DNA of 64,000 nt from Wuchereria bancrofti. Taxonomy: Eukaryota; Nematoda; Chromadorea; Rhabditida; Onchocercidae. The stretch is taken from positions 9,821,755 through 9,885,754 of the forward strand of contig SSBO01000009.1 in NCBI GenBank assembly GCA_005281725.1, given 5' to 3'. Position 1 is the stretch's first letter; each line of letters starts with the position of its first letter. Both the position numbers and the translations under genes were made by a program. Of the stretch, positions 1-14,317 are shown piece after piece. The notes beneath the pieces were generated by a model that saw nothing but the letters and a program-made list of their open reading frames with translations, searched no databases and was not told the origin of the DNA.

Positions 1-99
1 AGGACATGAACTGGACAAGGACTATTCTCAACGATATGAAAGAGAGAGAGAAACCTTCACATTTTACATTTGTCGTTGTCGCCTTCTGCTCCCTTCTTT

Positions 100-330
100 T
101 CCTCACCATCATCATCATCATCAACATCAACCATCACCATCATCATTATTACAGGCTCACATCACACACACACACACACACATACACACCCCAAGCAATT
201 CATCCAACATAATGGTTCTCTTCTAACCAACCAATTCATTCTGTCCTTCCATCCATCCATCCAGTTCATCCATCTATTCATCCGTCTATCCATCCATCCA
301 TCCATCTATTCATCCATCTAGTTCATCCAG
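100..330. repeat. ATC, CA and CCAT microsatellites
   Basis: ATC/ATT units at 103-150, CA repeat at about 164-184, then imperfect CCAT tetranucleotides from 247 to about 325. The open frames here are short and low-complexity. Confidence 0.85.
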
Positions 331-2149
331 TCCATCTAGCTCATCTAGTTTGCCTACTCCATCTAGTTTCTATCACTTCACTTCATCCTGCATCATTTCA
401 TATAATCTTTTCCTTCTAATTCATATCATACAACAACGTAAATACTTCTAACCATTGCATCTTAATCCTTCTACTACTTCTGATTTTACTAATGCCTTGA
501 ATACTTCTGATTTAAGAAGATGTAAAATAGAATGAAAAAGAAGAGAAGAATAAGTAATATATAATAAAAAATTGTAACAGTAATAAATATACCGAAAAAT
601 TATATCTTCTAGTTAATTACTAATAAAAAAAAAATACGAGAGAAAGAAAAAAGATGAAAATAAAAAATGAAAAACGTAAAAGCAAGAAGAAAAGATGAAA
701 AAATGATAAGATTATATTTCTTATCACTTATTAATCATATCTAACTATTACTTTTATTATTCATTTCATATACATATATATAGCAAATAAATTAAAGGAA
801 AAATACAGTAATATTAATAATTTTTATGAAAAAATATTTATTAGAATTAATTAAAAGATATTTGCTAGATGATAAATGATTAAAAGATATGCATTGAAAT
901 CTCTTTTTTTTTTTTCAAAATATTCATATATGTACGATTATTTGAATTTACTGTAATGAAAAAAAGAAATCACTGATTAAAATATATATGCATTAAATAC
1001 ATTCATATATGCAAAATAAATAAGATGCATAAATTCAATTCAATTTAAAAAGAAAAAACAAAGAAAGAGAAGGAATTAAATAAAATATGTTTAATTGCAT
1101 AATTTGATGTTAAAAATTGAGTACGACTTATACAGTATATGAATGTTTGAAATATACGAGTAAATAATAATCAAACGTCTTACAATTTTTTTTTTTATTT
1201 AAAAATATTAAAATTAAATATTAAAATAATAATTACTGATATCTCTTGCATCAATTAACTAGGGTATAATATATAATTTAATCAATTAATATTGTTTTTT
1301 ATTTGCATTTGTTTCAATAACATTCAATGTATAATTTCAACGATTATAAGAGACACAATAAAAAAAAAAAAAATGGAAAATTCCTGATAATAACTAAAAT
1401 TAAAAAAAAGAACAAATCTGCAGGAAAAGGAATAATAATGGATAAATAAATATATTTTCCACAAGATTTTTACAAACGGAACAAAGAAAAAACATTGTTA
1501 TATTATAATGACATTTTTGGTGATAGTAAAGTAAACTGATCAAAAATATTAAACGATTGTTGAATGAGATTACGGTTTTTTTCTGAAGAAATCAATATTT
1601 TCAAAATAATAATTATTATAAAAATCAATTTTTGTAAATTTTAAACCAATAAAAAAAAATTATCCCTACAAAGAAACAAAAAAAAAAAGCACAAATAACA
1701 ATACTTTCATTGATACTTTTATTTCTTACCTAAAAGAAAAAAAAGAGCAACAATCATTATAATATTTCGTTCTATCATAAAAATTAAACGAAAAAAAAAA
1801 GGAGGATAAAACGTATGATTGTTATTCTTTTAGAAAAAAAGAAATTTTTTATTTTTTTAAAAAAAATGAAGATCTTGTTTTTTGTTTTTCCTTTTTTTTT
1901 GTCCTTTTCTTTTTGCAAGAAATTTTGCAATAATTTTATTTAATCAAAAAAAAAAGAAAGAAAGAACTATTTATACATAATTTGAAACATATAACAATTT
2001 TCTTTTGTGATTTATTTCTGAAGGATATAGAAAAGTATTATAGCGGGAAAAGCGGAGATTGGCATTAATATTAGTCTGAAATCAATAGTAACCATAAGCG
2101 CCATCATCATAAACAACACGCAAATGTCAACAATGACAGTAGCATCAAT
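331..2149. other. AT-rich intergenic DNA, no gene seen
   Basis: Homopolymer-rich sequence with stops in all frames. Nothing recognisable. Confidence 0.7.
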
Positions 2150-2203
2150 TTGAGCATCGTTATTCTGATGCCTTTTTCCTCTGCCATCTTCAACGATTCA
2201 AAC

Positions 2204-2317
2204 TTTTACTATTATTATTATCATTATTATTATTGTTGTTATTATCATTATTATTATTATTACTATTATTATTATTGTCATTATTATTATTGTTACTATT
2301 ATTATTATTATTGTTAC

Positions 2318-2368
<51 letters not shown>

Positions 2369-2458
2369 TATTATTATTATTACTATTATTATTATTATTG
2401 TTATTATTATTATTATTATTATTATCATTATTTCTATTATTATTATCATTATCATCCA
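2204..2458. repeat. Long ATT microsatellite
   Basis: About 250 bp of ATT units interrupted by single substitutions (GTT, ACT, ATC). It yields poly-Tyr, poly-Leu, poly-Asn and poly-Ile frames on both strands, none of them credible proteins. Confidence 0.95.
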
Positions 2459-2479
2459 CTGCTAACAACATTTACCAAC

Positions 2480-3250
2480 AGGAACCATTATCATCATCAT
2501 CAGACGGTCATAATTGTAGTACTGTCACAATTATTATTATTATCATCATTATCGACATTGTCAATACTATGGTCAGCACAGAAGATATAACAGAGAAACA
2601 TTTAAATTTCAAATTTCAAAAGACACTACTTCAAAATAATTGAAATTTGTAATATTATTATCAAGATTATCATCCGTTCATATTAACATTTATCTGTCAA
2701 CAGGAATCATTGACATCATCGGACGATCATGATTGATCAACAACAACAACAACATTATAAATGTCATTGTTAGCACAGAAGATAAGAGCAAGATAGGTGA
2801 TATAATCATACTACTGATAATCCAGATTTGTAGTGTTATTATCAACATTATCATCCGTTGATATCAACACTTATCTAACAACAGGAATCACTATTATGAT
2901 GACCATCATCAGATGATACACGGCCACAAAATTATCGCCATCAACATTTACCTATCAATAAGAATCATCATCATCATCATTATCATCATCAGATGATATC
3001 ACGGCCACAAACAAAAATCATCATCATCATCATCAGATGATATCACTGTCACAATTACTGCTAACAACATTTACCTATCAATAGGGATCATCATCAGATG
3101 ATATCACTATCATAATTATCATCATCATCATCATCATCATAAGATGATATCACTGTCACAATTACTGCTAACATTTACCTATCAATAGGGATCATCATCA
3201 GATGATATCACTATCATAATTATGATCATCATCATCATCATCATCAACAC
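2480..3250. repeat. ATC-rich compound repeat with ~107-bp units
   Basis: ATC runs alternate with a recurring block containing CAGATGATATCACTGTCACA, ACATTTACCTATCAATAG and GGATCATCATCAGATGATAT. Best-preserved copies start at 3034 and 3141. More diverged copies extend back to about 2650. Confidence 0.8.
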
Positions 3251-6200
3251 AGAATATGAGACAACGATACAATTCAATTCAGTAACAATAAAATAGACAG
3301 ATGACAGATGGATGCAATGAATGGATGAAAGAATAAGCAAAATTTCTACCACAATCATTGTTGACAACTGTGACACAATGGTTAATATTGGCATCAGATG
3401 CCATCACTGTGTCAGCATCAGTCCTTCCATTTCATCTTTTCTTCTCTTTCTCTCTTCTATCAAATCAAACATTTTCAAAATGTTTGTAGAGTGAGAGAAG
3501 TTCTTGTGAGGAAGAAATTTTATACGTTCTGAGCAGTTTGTAGAAGGATTGCCATCATTGTTTATTGCCTCAATTCAATGAACCATTTTCTTCTACTGTT
3601 GCATATTTGAGTAAAATAAAATATAACAAAACAAAATGAAAGAATAAAAGTTCAATGATAGAATATTGAATAAAACAAATTTTTTTTTTTTTTTAAATCA
3701 ATAAAAAAGTTTTTGAGATTTGTTCAATTTTCTTTTCTTTTTTTGAAAAGGTTGAAAAAGGAAAGAAAAGGAAAATGGAAAAAAGGAAGAAGAAAAAAAA
3801 AGAGAGAATCTGAAAATAGTTATTGTGAAATATGAATTATATTTTTTTTTTTTTGTTACTTTTTTTTCATTTGATAACAAATATTTATATGAAATTAGAA
3901 AAAAAAAAAAACTCCCTGATTCTTTTTTTTTTATTTTTAATATATTTAAAAAAAATTTTTATGATATTGTAATGTGTTAGAAAATTTTTCCTTCTTTCTC
4001 TCTTTTTTTTAAATTTTTATCATTTTTTTTTTTGCATTTGCAAGATTATTTCTGAAGTATATTTGTTGTAGATTTCATTTAACCTTTTTTTTTTCATCTT
4101 ATCATCTACATTTTACGTCCACTATTATCCAATTCGTCATTATCATTATTGATATACAACAATATCATATTTAATACAAATTATCAGCAAATAAATTATT
4201 TAGTGAAATTTAATTTAACTTTGATAGATTAGAAAAAAATGAGAGAAAAATAAGAAATTATTGGTAATTATTTGCTAAATTTTAACTTTCAACTCAACTC
4301 AGTTCAAATTAATATGAAATATGCAAAGTTTATTTTTTTAAATTTCATTTGATCAAATGAATATCATTTGTAACAAATGAATTTCTCGTAGAGTAAATGA
4401 AATGAAAATATTTATTTCTTAGCTATTATTGCTAATATTCTATAAAGTTATCAATCAAAAAATCATTTCGATAATATGCAAAGTAACATTTACTCAATGA
4501 TAAATGTTTCTATGATAATTCAATGATAAAATATTCAATAATAATTCAATGATAAAATAAAAGGTTGAATAAATATCATAAATTAGTTGAAATTTTATAC
4601 AGAATTGGCTAAATTATCATCAGAAGTCATTTATAATTGACATTTTATGATTAGCATGAAACTTTCCCAAAAATAATAGTATATAATAAATTATCCCTAG
4701 AAAATTTAAATGCATAAATTTTGAGTTAATTTTGAAAATTTTTAACAATTCTCAAATTAACCATATCTGAAATGAGTTAGAAGTGAAGGTGAAATGAAAA
4801 AAAAAAAGGAAATTTAATTATGATCTAATAGTATATGCAAATTATTATTATTTGATATTTCATAAATTTTTTTTTATATTCGAAATTTATCAAATTTTAA
4901 GCAACAGCTAAAATATATATTATTATAAAAATGATGCAAAATTTGGTATTATATTAATCATCCAATAATTAGAATTTATATTTAAATTATTTGAGATATT
5001 TGATTAACATTTTAACTTCATATTTTAATACATTTTGTTATTTCAACAAAAGAAATAAAACTTCACTTTTAGAGTAATAATTTGATTTTTAATTCTTTTT
5101 TTTCTTAAATATCAATAGCAAAAAGACTATTATGTTCAAGGATTTATTCAAATTACATCAAATAAAATTTATTCATCGTTGTTCAAATTTTGCAAATTTT
5201 CTTAAATGCTTTTTTCTTCATGTAAAAAAAGAAAACTTTTGCATATTTGAAACAATTCTATCAGTGTAATTTTACATATTACTTTAATTAATTATTATTA
5301 TATTAACCATAAATAAAAAACAAAGTCAAAAAAAAAAAACTAGAAAATACTATTGGAAATCAATTTATTGTTAAAAATTTGATCATGAAATAAAAATTCT
5401 AGAATTTATATAATTTAATCATTTACATTATGTACTCATTATTCCTTCTAGAAATTTATTAATTAATAATTAAATGATAATCTTTGGACAAAATTTCAAA
5501 TGATGCAATCTTATAATATTTATACGACGAATTATTTTTTTTTTTTTGTTTTCAGAGAGACTTTATGAAATTTAAATTAAAGAAAAAAAACTGATAAAAC
5601 TATCACTTTCCTCGTTTCTTCTTTTTTTTTTAACATTTTTTATCATATAACTAAAAATTGATAACGTCATCATTTATTTTTGTTCGAAAATAATTATATT
5701 TTGTACCAAAATGATAAGATTTGATAACTCTGTCACCTCTCTTTTCCTTTTTTTTCTCCTTAAAGTATATAAACTTTTAAGTAATAAGAAGTAACTTTTT
5801 TTTTAAGATTAAACGTAATGTGACGGAATGTTAACGTTAACGTTACGGTTTATAATTTATTTGAGGGATATATTTGTACAAATAAATAAATAAATAAACA
5901 TACGATTATTTTTACTATCTGAAATAATTATCATAAATTTTTAAATGATTTATTATACATATTTAAAAGTTAAAAATTTTTGTATGAATTTCGTTTAATG
6001 TTAAAATCGTTTACGTCAAATTGTTCACGTTGAATTTGCTTACTATTAATTTTTTTTATGCTGAATGATATTTGTTGATAAATACAGGTATCTTTCATTA
6101 TATTTAAATTCTATTTAAAAAAAAAAAAAAAAGAAAAGAAAAAATGGATGAAAAAGATTTTAATACATTTTAGTCAAATATCATTTGCTATTCTTTCATG

Positions 6201-7750
6201 ATATTTGATAAAAGAAAAAGGCGAAAGAATCATTAAAAGGTAACTATGATAATATCAATGAAAAAAAAAAAGAGAAAAGAGAGAGAGAGAGAGAAAAGAA
6301 AAAGGAAGAGACATATCATTTCTGGAAAGCAAATTAGGAGAAAAAAAAAAGAAATGATTATTTGATATGATAAAAGGAAGAAAAAAACAATACTATTTTA
6401 ATAAAATTAAGAAAAAAAGAGTGAAAAGAATTGAATAGTACTATAAATGTTCAAATATATTAATTAATTAGTTTAATTAATACTATTAAAATAAAAACTT
6501 TTTAAAAATTTATAAGAAAAGAAATTTTTCCTTTCTTTTCTCTCTTTTTTTTTTTTCAAAAATAAACCTTTACTTTGAAATAAATTTATTCGAAAAATAT
6601 ATAAAACCATCGAAAAATATATAAAACGTGAAAATAAATCAGTTTATTGAATATTTTCCAACTTATATGATTTGGTAAAATTTCAATTTATACATATTAT
6701 AAAACTTTTGATTTGATTTTTTCATTTTAGCTCTTTTATTTATTTATTTCTATTTTTATTAAAAAAAAAAAAAATAGAACAATATATTATAATTTTTTAT
6801 ACAGAATGGAATTTTTCTTTTTGCATTAAAAACTGAAATATATCAACAAAATTATACAAGTATTTTTCAAACATATACAATAAAATTATACATATATAAT
6901 AATTACAAAAATTATAGTAATTAAAATAATAATTATAATAATGATAAATTAAACTATGAAATATTAATTGTAAATTTTACGGCTATTTATTTTACTCCTA
7001 TAAATTAACAACAAAATTTTGAATTGAAAAGTTTTTTATACCAAATGAAAATTTTCGTTTTTCATTTTTTTTTCCTTAGTTTTTTTAGCGATATAATGTT
7101 AATTTTTTTTAGCATTAAGAAATATTGTTTATTAATGAAATAAAATTAAAAAATAAAATTGTTCTATCTATCACTTTTTCTTTCCTTTTTTATTTGCAAA
7201 AAAAAAGGAAAAAAGAAGGTTATTGAAGCAGAATACATATGTAATAATATAATTGTCTGATAGATGTTTGTGTGACAGTAGAAATTAGCTATTGAAAGTG
7301 GTTGACAATGATTATATAGCTAAAATCATTTTCTATTTGTTTGTTTACATATGCATTAAAAAAAAAAAGAAATGTCATCGTTACGTTGTTAAATTCGTAT
7401 TGTATTCATTGATTGATGATGATATTATATTAAATTAATGTAAATTAATGTAATATAATAATATATCTATGTATGTATATGATATGTTTATCATTATTGA
7501 TATGATAATATCAGTTGTTAAGTAATTCTCATAATTAAATCAATTTCATCATTTTATACGCTTAAATCGATCATTTATTAATTATATCAATTTACTGATT
7601 AGCTCATGCATTGATTATTTGTGATAACAATCAATCAAATCATATGCAATGATACATTTTAATATGTGCTACGCCATATTTTTTAGCAAATTTGTTTAAT
7701 ATCGCTAATGAAATTTTATGCAATTGAATAAATGAATGATTTTGAAGCGT
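3251..7750. other. AT-rich intergenic DNA, no gene seen
   Basis: Poly-A and poly-T runs and a GA tract at 6276-6295. The only modestly more complex stretch is 3480-3600. No supported exon. Confidence 0.65.
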
Positions 7751-8107
7751 TGATAATGCATGTAATATCTGATGATAACATAATTTGATAATACAAACGG
7801 CAATCGATAATATATTCAATAATTGATAAAAGATTTTATAATTGACATTATATGCGACAGTTGATAATATATTCAATAATCGATAATACATGCGATAATT
7901 AATAATATATTCAATAATTGACAATGTATGCAATAATCGATATTATATTCAATAATCGATAATATGTGAAATAATCAACAATACATGCGATAATCGATAA
8001 TATATTCAATAATCAATAATACGTGAGATAATCGATAATGCATGCGACAATCGATAATAATCGATAAAATCTATAATAATTGATAATAGAAATGATAATT
8101 GATATAA
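7751..8107. repeat. Minisatellite of ATTCAATAATCGATAATA type
   Basis: Units of about 36-38 bp, themselves made of two similar halves, with the core ATAATATATTCAATAAT at about 7807, 7864, 7900 and 7995 and variants between. One detached copy sits at about 8403-8432. A weak 97-codon minus-strand frame (7933-7640) is produced by the repeat. Confidence 0.8.
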
Positions 8108-10319
8108 TGTATGAAAGAAATACTACTGAAATATTATTATTATATTGATGATAGGTTGAGAATTGAAATAATTTTGCATTAATGAAAAACCATTTTTGCT
8201 AAAACTGTTTGGCAAATTTTGAAAAGAAATAATTGTAAATTTAGAAAAGAACGAATTAGAAATATAAAAAAAAAAAGAAATAAAGGAAAAAAATTACACT
8301 TCTGATTTGTTTATTCGTGAACATGAATTCGTGAATTTTTAATTTTCAATAATTTCCTTTTTTTTTTTCATAGACTAATCGTTTTTGTATCGTTTAAAAG
8401 TTAATCGATAATATATTCAATAATCGATAAAACAATCAAGCTAGAATTGTAAATTATTAGCTTTAAGTATAAATTTCTCAAAATAAGATTGATAAATTTC
8501 AAAAATAAAAATTTAGTTGATATAAAGCAAAGAAAAAAAGATGAAAAAAAATAGAGTAGCGGAAATGGTCAGTGAAATCATTTGTAAACGTATGCGCGTA
8601 TATCAAAATCAAAGAAATATATCATAAAAAATTTAATTTACTCTATTTTTGCAACATAAAAAATTTTCGTATAATTGCAGTTATGCATATTTTTTTACAA
8701 TGTCAACTAAAATTGATTATTGATTGGTTGATTGATTGATTGATTGATCAAAATGGCTTTTATCTTCCATTTATTATTTATCCTGTCATTATAATTGTGT
8801 TTGCTTTTATTTTGATTTATTTGTTGAATTTTCAATTCAATCAATGATTGCAAATCAATGGTCAAAAATTAATCAAAATGACAAGGTAAAACACAATTTT
8901 CAATTTCCTCATCCATTAAATGATAGATGATTTTTTTCATCTGATATGTGATAATTGAAGGTTTTAATTTATCATTTCGATTCATATATAAGAAAATTAA
9001 TTAAGTGAAGGAATAGACAGTTTTTCTTTTTTTAAAATTGTTGACATTAATAAAATTTTTTTATGTTTTTCAATTTGATCTAACTGATCAGAAAAAAAAC
9101 ATAAATGCAAAACTAATATAAAAGATTTAAATTTAAAATTGTTTTGAATTGATTTTTTGCAGAACTGTTAGGTCAAAAAGCATTGCTAATCCATGCACTT
9201 ATTTTATAATTTCTAATTTTATCCAAACTCTTATTGTAATTTTTATTTCAACTTGTTATATTAATTTGATGTAAATTTTCGCCCCCTTTTTTTGAATATA
9301 AAACAGTAATTTAATTCTATAAGAGAAACTAATCAAATTATTTTGTAAAGTTTAACATTATATTACTTTAATGTGACGACAATTAAATTAGAAAAAAATG
9401 ACAATTTTTCCTCATTTTTATTTCCTGATAAATTAATTAAATCCAATTCAGTATGTTTATAGATAAGTTATAGATAGAAATTATTGTTTATATTATCATT
9501 AAGACAATATAGTATTTGCTAAACAAATTTAATTAATTTAATGAGATGGATTACAGTATTCCAGAAATTACGGTATTCTAAAAACTACAGTAATAGCATT
9601 CAATTTTCTCTACCCTTTGGGTTTTATCATTTTTAATCATTTATCATTCTTATCACACAAATTTATTACTTGATCTTGGCGGTAGTTAAAAGCCAGCATT
9701 ACATCATGTTGATGATATGATGATTAATTAGCCATCTATCGTATTATTATTGATAATAGATAATAGATGATAGCTCTGATAATGGATTAGAATCACATAT
9801 TCTTTGTTTTTTATTTCTGTTTCTTTTTTATTCTTTTTTTTATTTCTTTTGTAGAATTAATATTTTACTTAATTCCACGTTTATATTTACAAAATTTTTT
9901 ATTTTCATATTTTATAATAAATTAATTATAACTGATAATAAACAAATAAAAAACTAGTTATAACTGTTGATATAATAAATAAGTCGTTTTCCTAGATTGC
10001 AAATAATACTGAAATTTTAAGGGAAAAGAAGAAAAAAAACTTAACATAGAGGATTTTTAGTTAATTTAAAAAAATTTTTTTTTATGCCTTAGAGAATTAT
10101 TCATAGTGAATGTGTCACGGCTTTGTTTATTTTGATCCATTTCTAATGACATTACCAATAAATTGTTCGTCATTTGCCTAAGGCTGACTTATTATTTTTT
10201 TTTTTTTTTTAAATTTCTCCCGTCTAATCAATTTTGCATAACAAATGTTCTTTTTTATTTTCATTTTTTGTTATCAGTTTAATTGCACTTTTTACCACTC
10301 GCAGTACTACAATTACAAA
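8108..10319. other. AT-rich intergenic DNA, no gene seen
   Basis: Contains one detached minisatellite copy (8403-8432) and a TTGA repeat. The stretch 9600-9790 is slightly more complex but has no open frame of note. Confidence 0.65.
8726..8752. repeat. TTGA tetranucleotide repeat
   Basis: About six units of GATT/TTGA. Confidence 0.8.
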
Positions 10320-10414
10320 TTAATAATTAAAATAATCGGCAATGACAATGACAATTATTATTAATAATAAATAATAATAACAATAATAATAGTAATAATA
10401 ATACAATGATGATG

Positions 10415-10454
<40 letters not shown>

Positions 10455-10466
10455 TAATAATAATGA
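10320..10466. repeat. AAT microsatellite
   Basis: Imperfect AAT/ATG trinucleotides, the cleanest part at 10420-10464. A 73-codon frame across it is repeat-driven. Confidence 0.85.
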
Positions 10467-13400
10467 ATAACAGCAATAATGATGATTTGACACAATTTAT
10501 TATTGATTATTATTATCATTTTATTTTTCTTATATTTGCTTTTTCAATATTATCATTCAATTGTTTACTATTACAAATGCTTCTTGTTATATTGTTATTG
10601 CTAATTTGCAAACAGGATGAATGCTAACTGAAGTGATGTTCAATTGTTTACTTTTGAATGTGTAAAAATTCCAATCCAATGGTTTATTTATTTATCTACT
10701 TATTCAATTACTTTGCTTTCCTTATTTTATAAAAAAAAGTAAATAAAACATGTTTTTGCACATTTCAAACTTTTTTAAGAAAAAGATTTATTTATTTGTT
10801 TATCTATTTAATTTTCATTTTTTATTTCTTTTCTTCTTTTTTTTGGAAGAAAGAAAATATCTTTAACTAAACTTTTTTAGTCAGATTTGTTTATTTATTT
10901 GTTTATTCGCATGTTTTTCGTAATAAAGTGATAAGATATTATTATGAAATCATATGTAAATATATATATCAAATATATATCAATGCAAGTAATTTGTTTG
11001 GTATTCATTTAAAAAAAGAATTAACAAATAATTAATTAACATTATTAATAACTTTAAATCAGTAATTTTTTTTCTTTTTTTGGGAAAAAGGAGAAAAAAA
11101 TATCATTGTAATATGATCATAAATATTATTCATTCATATTTTTTTTCACACTTTTATTGTTTATTGTTTAATTGTTTTCATTTAAAGTTCAAATGAACGA
11201 AATTCAATATGGACTGATTACTCATCCTTAATTCTCTTAAATCAATTAACTAATTTTCAACTTTCGGCATTTCATAAATAACTAGTATATAAACTATCAT
11301 TTATTAATAGGTCATAGTTTATTTAATTTAGACTGCATAATTAATTAAAATTTTTGTTCAAAAACTTTCATCCACTAACTTATTTTTCATTAATCAATAA
11401 TTATTTATTTATTTATTTATTTAAATTAAAATTAAATCAGTAACTTTCCTTGCAATATTATTTCATTAATTTAATTAATACTTCCGGAAAATATTAATTA
11501 CTTAACTGTCCTATTGATTATTTAATATTTGAAACTAATTCTTAATCATCAAATATTTTTTAAATTAGGTGAGAATTTATTGTCTTAAATTATTTTCCTA
11601 ACTTATCAATTACACCAATCTAATTAGCAAATAAATTTTAAATATTTATTCCTTTAATTAAAACTTTTTACTAGCACAGCAAAATTTTTTTAGTTTTTTT
11701 CTAAAAAAATATTTTAGTTTAAAAAAGAAGAAAAAAACGACCAAAATGCTTCGCATTGAAATTTGATTATCCAAATTTGCATAAAAGAATAGGCTAAAAC
11801 GAGAAAATACTTAATTTATCTTATAATAAAATTATTTTTTACGACTTTTACGAATAGTAATTCAGATATTTCTCTCATCTTTTTTTTTTTTTTATGATAC
11901 GATTTAAAAACAACTAAATTTGAAAAAAAAAATTTGATTTAAAACTATTTAAATTTATCATTTTATCTTGTTGTCTTAAAAGTTTTTCCAAATGAATTAT
12001 TGGCCTTAATATCTATTTTAATTTTCAATTTAATTTAGCATATTATTTCTTCTAATTTTACTTCTCTCTTTGCCAGTTGCTTAATTAGAATGTCATATGA
12101 GCAAATTTAAATTTGTTTCACTTAAAAATTTTTAGTTTTACTTGTTGTTTATTCAATCTTTATTATTAATTTAATTTTTTTAAATTCATCTCAATTTTAA
12201 TTTTGTTTCTTTTTTTCTGCTTTCTTTTGTTTTTTTTTTCGTTGCAAATTATCAAAGGTTTCTATTTGTTCAAATTGATTTCACAATCAATATTTATTTC
12301 CATATCAATGGGCACTGATTAATTTCTTGCTGAGCAGTTTAATTTTGCTATTTAATTTTAAATTTTATTTACTTACTTTTTTTAAGATTATATAATAGTA
12401 ATATATTTAAATAAATAAATCGTAGTAATGATAAATAATTGAATAGCAATTTTATAAATTTATGATAAGTTAAGTAATGAATACACTAAAAAATATTATA
12501 TAATTACTTAATAGAATAAATCATAATACAATATCATAATTTATACTCTATTAAAATCAAAGTAATTATATTTTAAATTTATTATGATAAGGAAGTAATC
12601 CGGTTGATTTTCCTGAGAAGATGGAACGATGAAAATGGAAGGTGAAGGCTAGCTTAACAGAAAACAGGAATTAAAAGGAAAGAAACAGGAATTAGAAGGA
12701 AAAAAAACAGGAATTAAGAAACGAATTAAAAGGAATTTAAAAAAAACATGAAATTAACATTCTCATTCTAAATAATTTGATTTACGGAAATTCTAATCAA
12801 AATATTTGATTAAAAAGTATTATCATTTTATGCAATAAATATGAATACAATTTTATTATTAAGCTATAATTTAGTCATAATTTAATATTTTTAATTATCT
12901 ATCAAAAAAAAAAAAGAATAAATCAAAGTCAAAATTTATGTCATCAAATTTTGTAAAAAATTCCATAATAAATTTTAAAAAGTTCCGTTTTTTCATCTTT
13001 TTAAACGCAAATTTTTTAAATGTTTGTCAACTTTAAAAAAGAAATTAAACTAAAAATGAAAAAAATTACATTAAAAAGAGTTAAATTAAAAAATTCAATT
13101 GTCAATTTTAGAATTTACTTAATTGCTATAATTATTTTATTTTATCAGTTGATTACTAAATAGATTTTTTTGTATATATGTAAAAATTTAAATGTTTATT
13201 CATTTCTACGTGTATGTTTATGTTTACGTTTATGCTTATATTTCGTTTTTTTGTGTTTACATTTGGATTTATTTGTATTCATAATAATTTATTGTAATAA
13301 AAAATTTATTTTTAAAATTTAACAGCATTTCTATTTAATTTACTTTTTAACTTTATATAAATTTGATTTTGTTTTGTTTTTTTTTTCTTTTTCATTCATT

Positions 13401-13514
13401 CAAATAATTTGAAGCTATGATTTGCTAATAAATTTGTCATCAAATATTCCTTTTTTTTTTCTGCTGAATTAATTTTAATATTTATTGAGGAAGATTCAGA
13501 CTGAGAAATAAAAA

Positions 13515-13537
13515 CAGAGAGAGAGAGAGAGAGAGGG
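13515..13537. repeat. GA dinucleotide repeat
   Basis: About ten GA units. Similar purine tracts occur at 6276-6295, 13736-13760, 45113-45136 (zinc-finger intron 7) and 60246-60262 (Spinster intron 5). Confidence 0.85.
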
Positions 13538-14277
13538 AAAAAGAAAGAAAAAGGGAGAAGATTATTTTTTAAATTATTTCCTCCAAAATCAATTGAAAAT
13601 TGCTTCAATTTAATAAAATAAATAATATGTCGAAATAAGTTAGCTTTCTAATATTGTCGTTTGTTATATTATATTAACAAAACTTTTTTTCCTATAAAAT
13701 TTAAAAATTTTATACTAATAAAACAAGAGAAACAGAGTGAGAGAGAGAAAGAGATAAAGAGAGAAAGAAAAATGGTAAAAGGAAGAAGAAAATGAAAAGA
13801 AAAAAATGAAATAAAATATTTGATAAATTTTTCTTGCATCAATTTTACTACTAAATTATTTCCTTTGATTTTTTTCTTTTTTTTTTCATTCATTTATTTA
13901 TTTCTTCTCATTTACTGTTTTCTTTTTTTCTATTGTTATTTTTTTTTTTTCAATATTAGTAAGAATATTTGACTATTTTATCATTTGTGATAAAATTTTT
14001 GAATGAATGCAATTTTTTTTTTAACTAACTTAAAAGAAAAGAAATAAAAAAGTGCTTAAGCAGTTGAAAAAATTCTTATATTTAAATATCGAAAAAGGAT
14101 AAAAAAACTAGAAATTATTTCATTGAAATTTTTCCGTTAATTTGACGAAAATGAAAGAAGAGAAAAATGGCAAAAAATAAAAATAAAATTTAAATTATAA
14201 TCGGAAGAAAAAAAAGTTTTATTTAACATTGGTATTAATTTCTTCTCTTCCATTTTTCCTTTTCTTTGGATCAAAAA

Positions 14278-14317
14278 AATAAATAAATAAATAAATAAAT
14301 AAATGAATAAATANAAA
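14278..14317. repeat. AAAT tetranucleotide repeat with an undetermined base
   Basis: About nine AAAT units ending at a single N (14314). Confidence 0.85.

Noticed and set aside
2150..2643. Several open frames of poly-Tyr, poly-Leu, poly-Asn and poly-Ile on both strands
   Set aside because: They are translations of one ATT microsatellite; no domain, no splice context.
7640..7933. 97-codon minus-strand frame
   Set aside because: It follows the minisatellite period (INYR, YRLLNILS repeats) and has no start or splice support.
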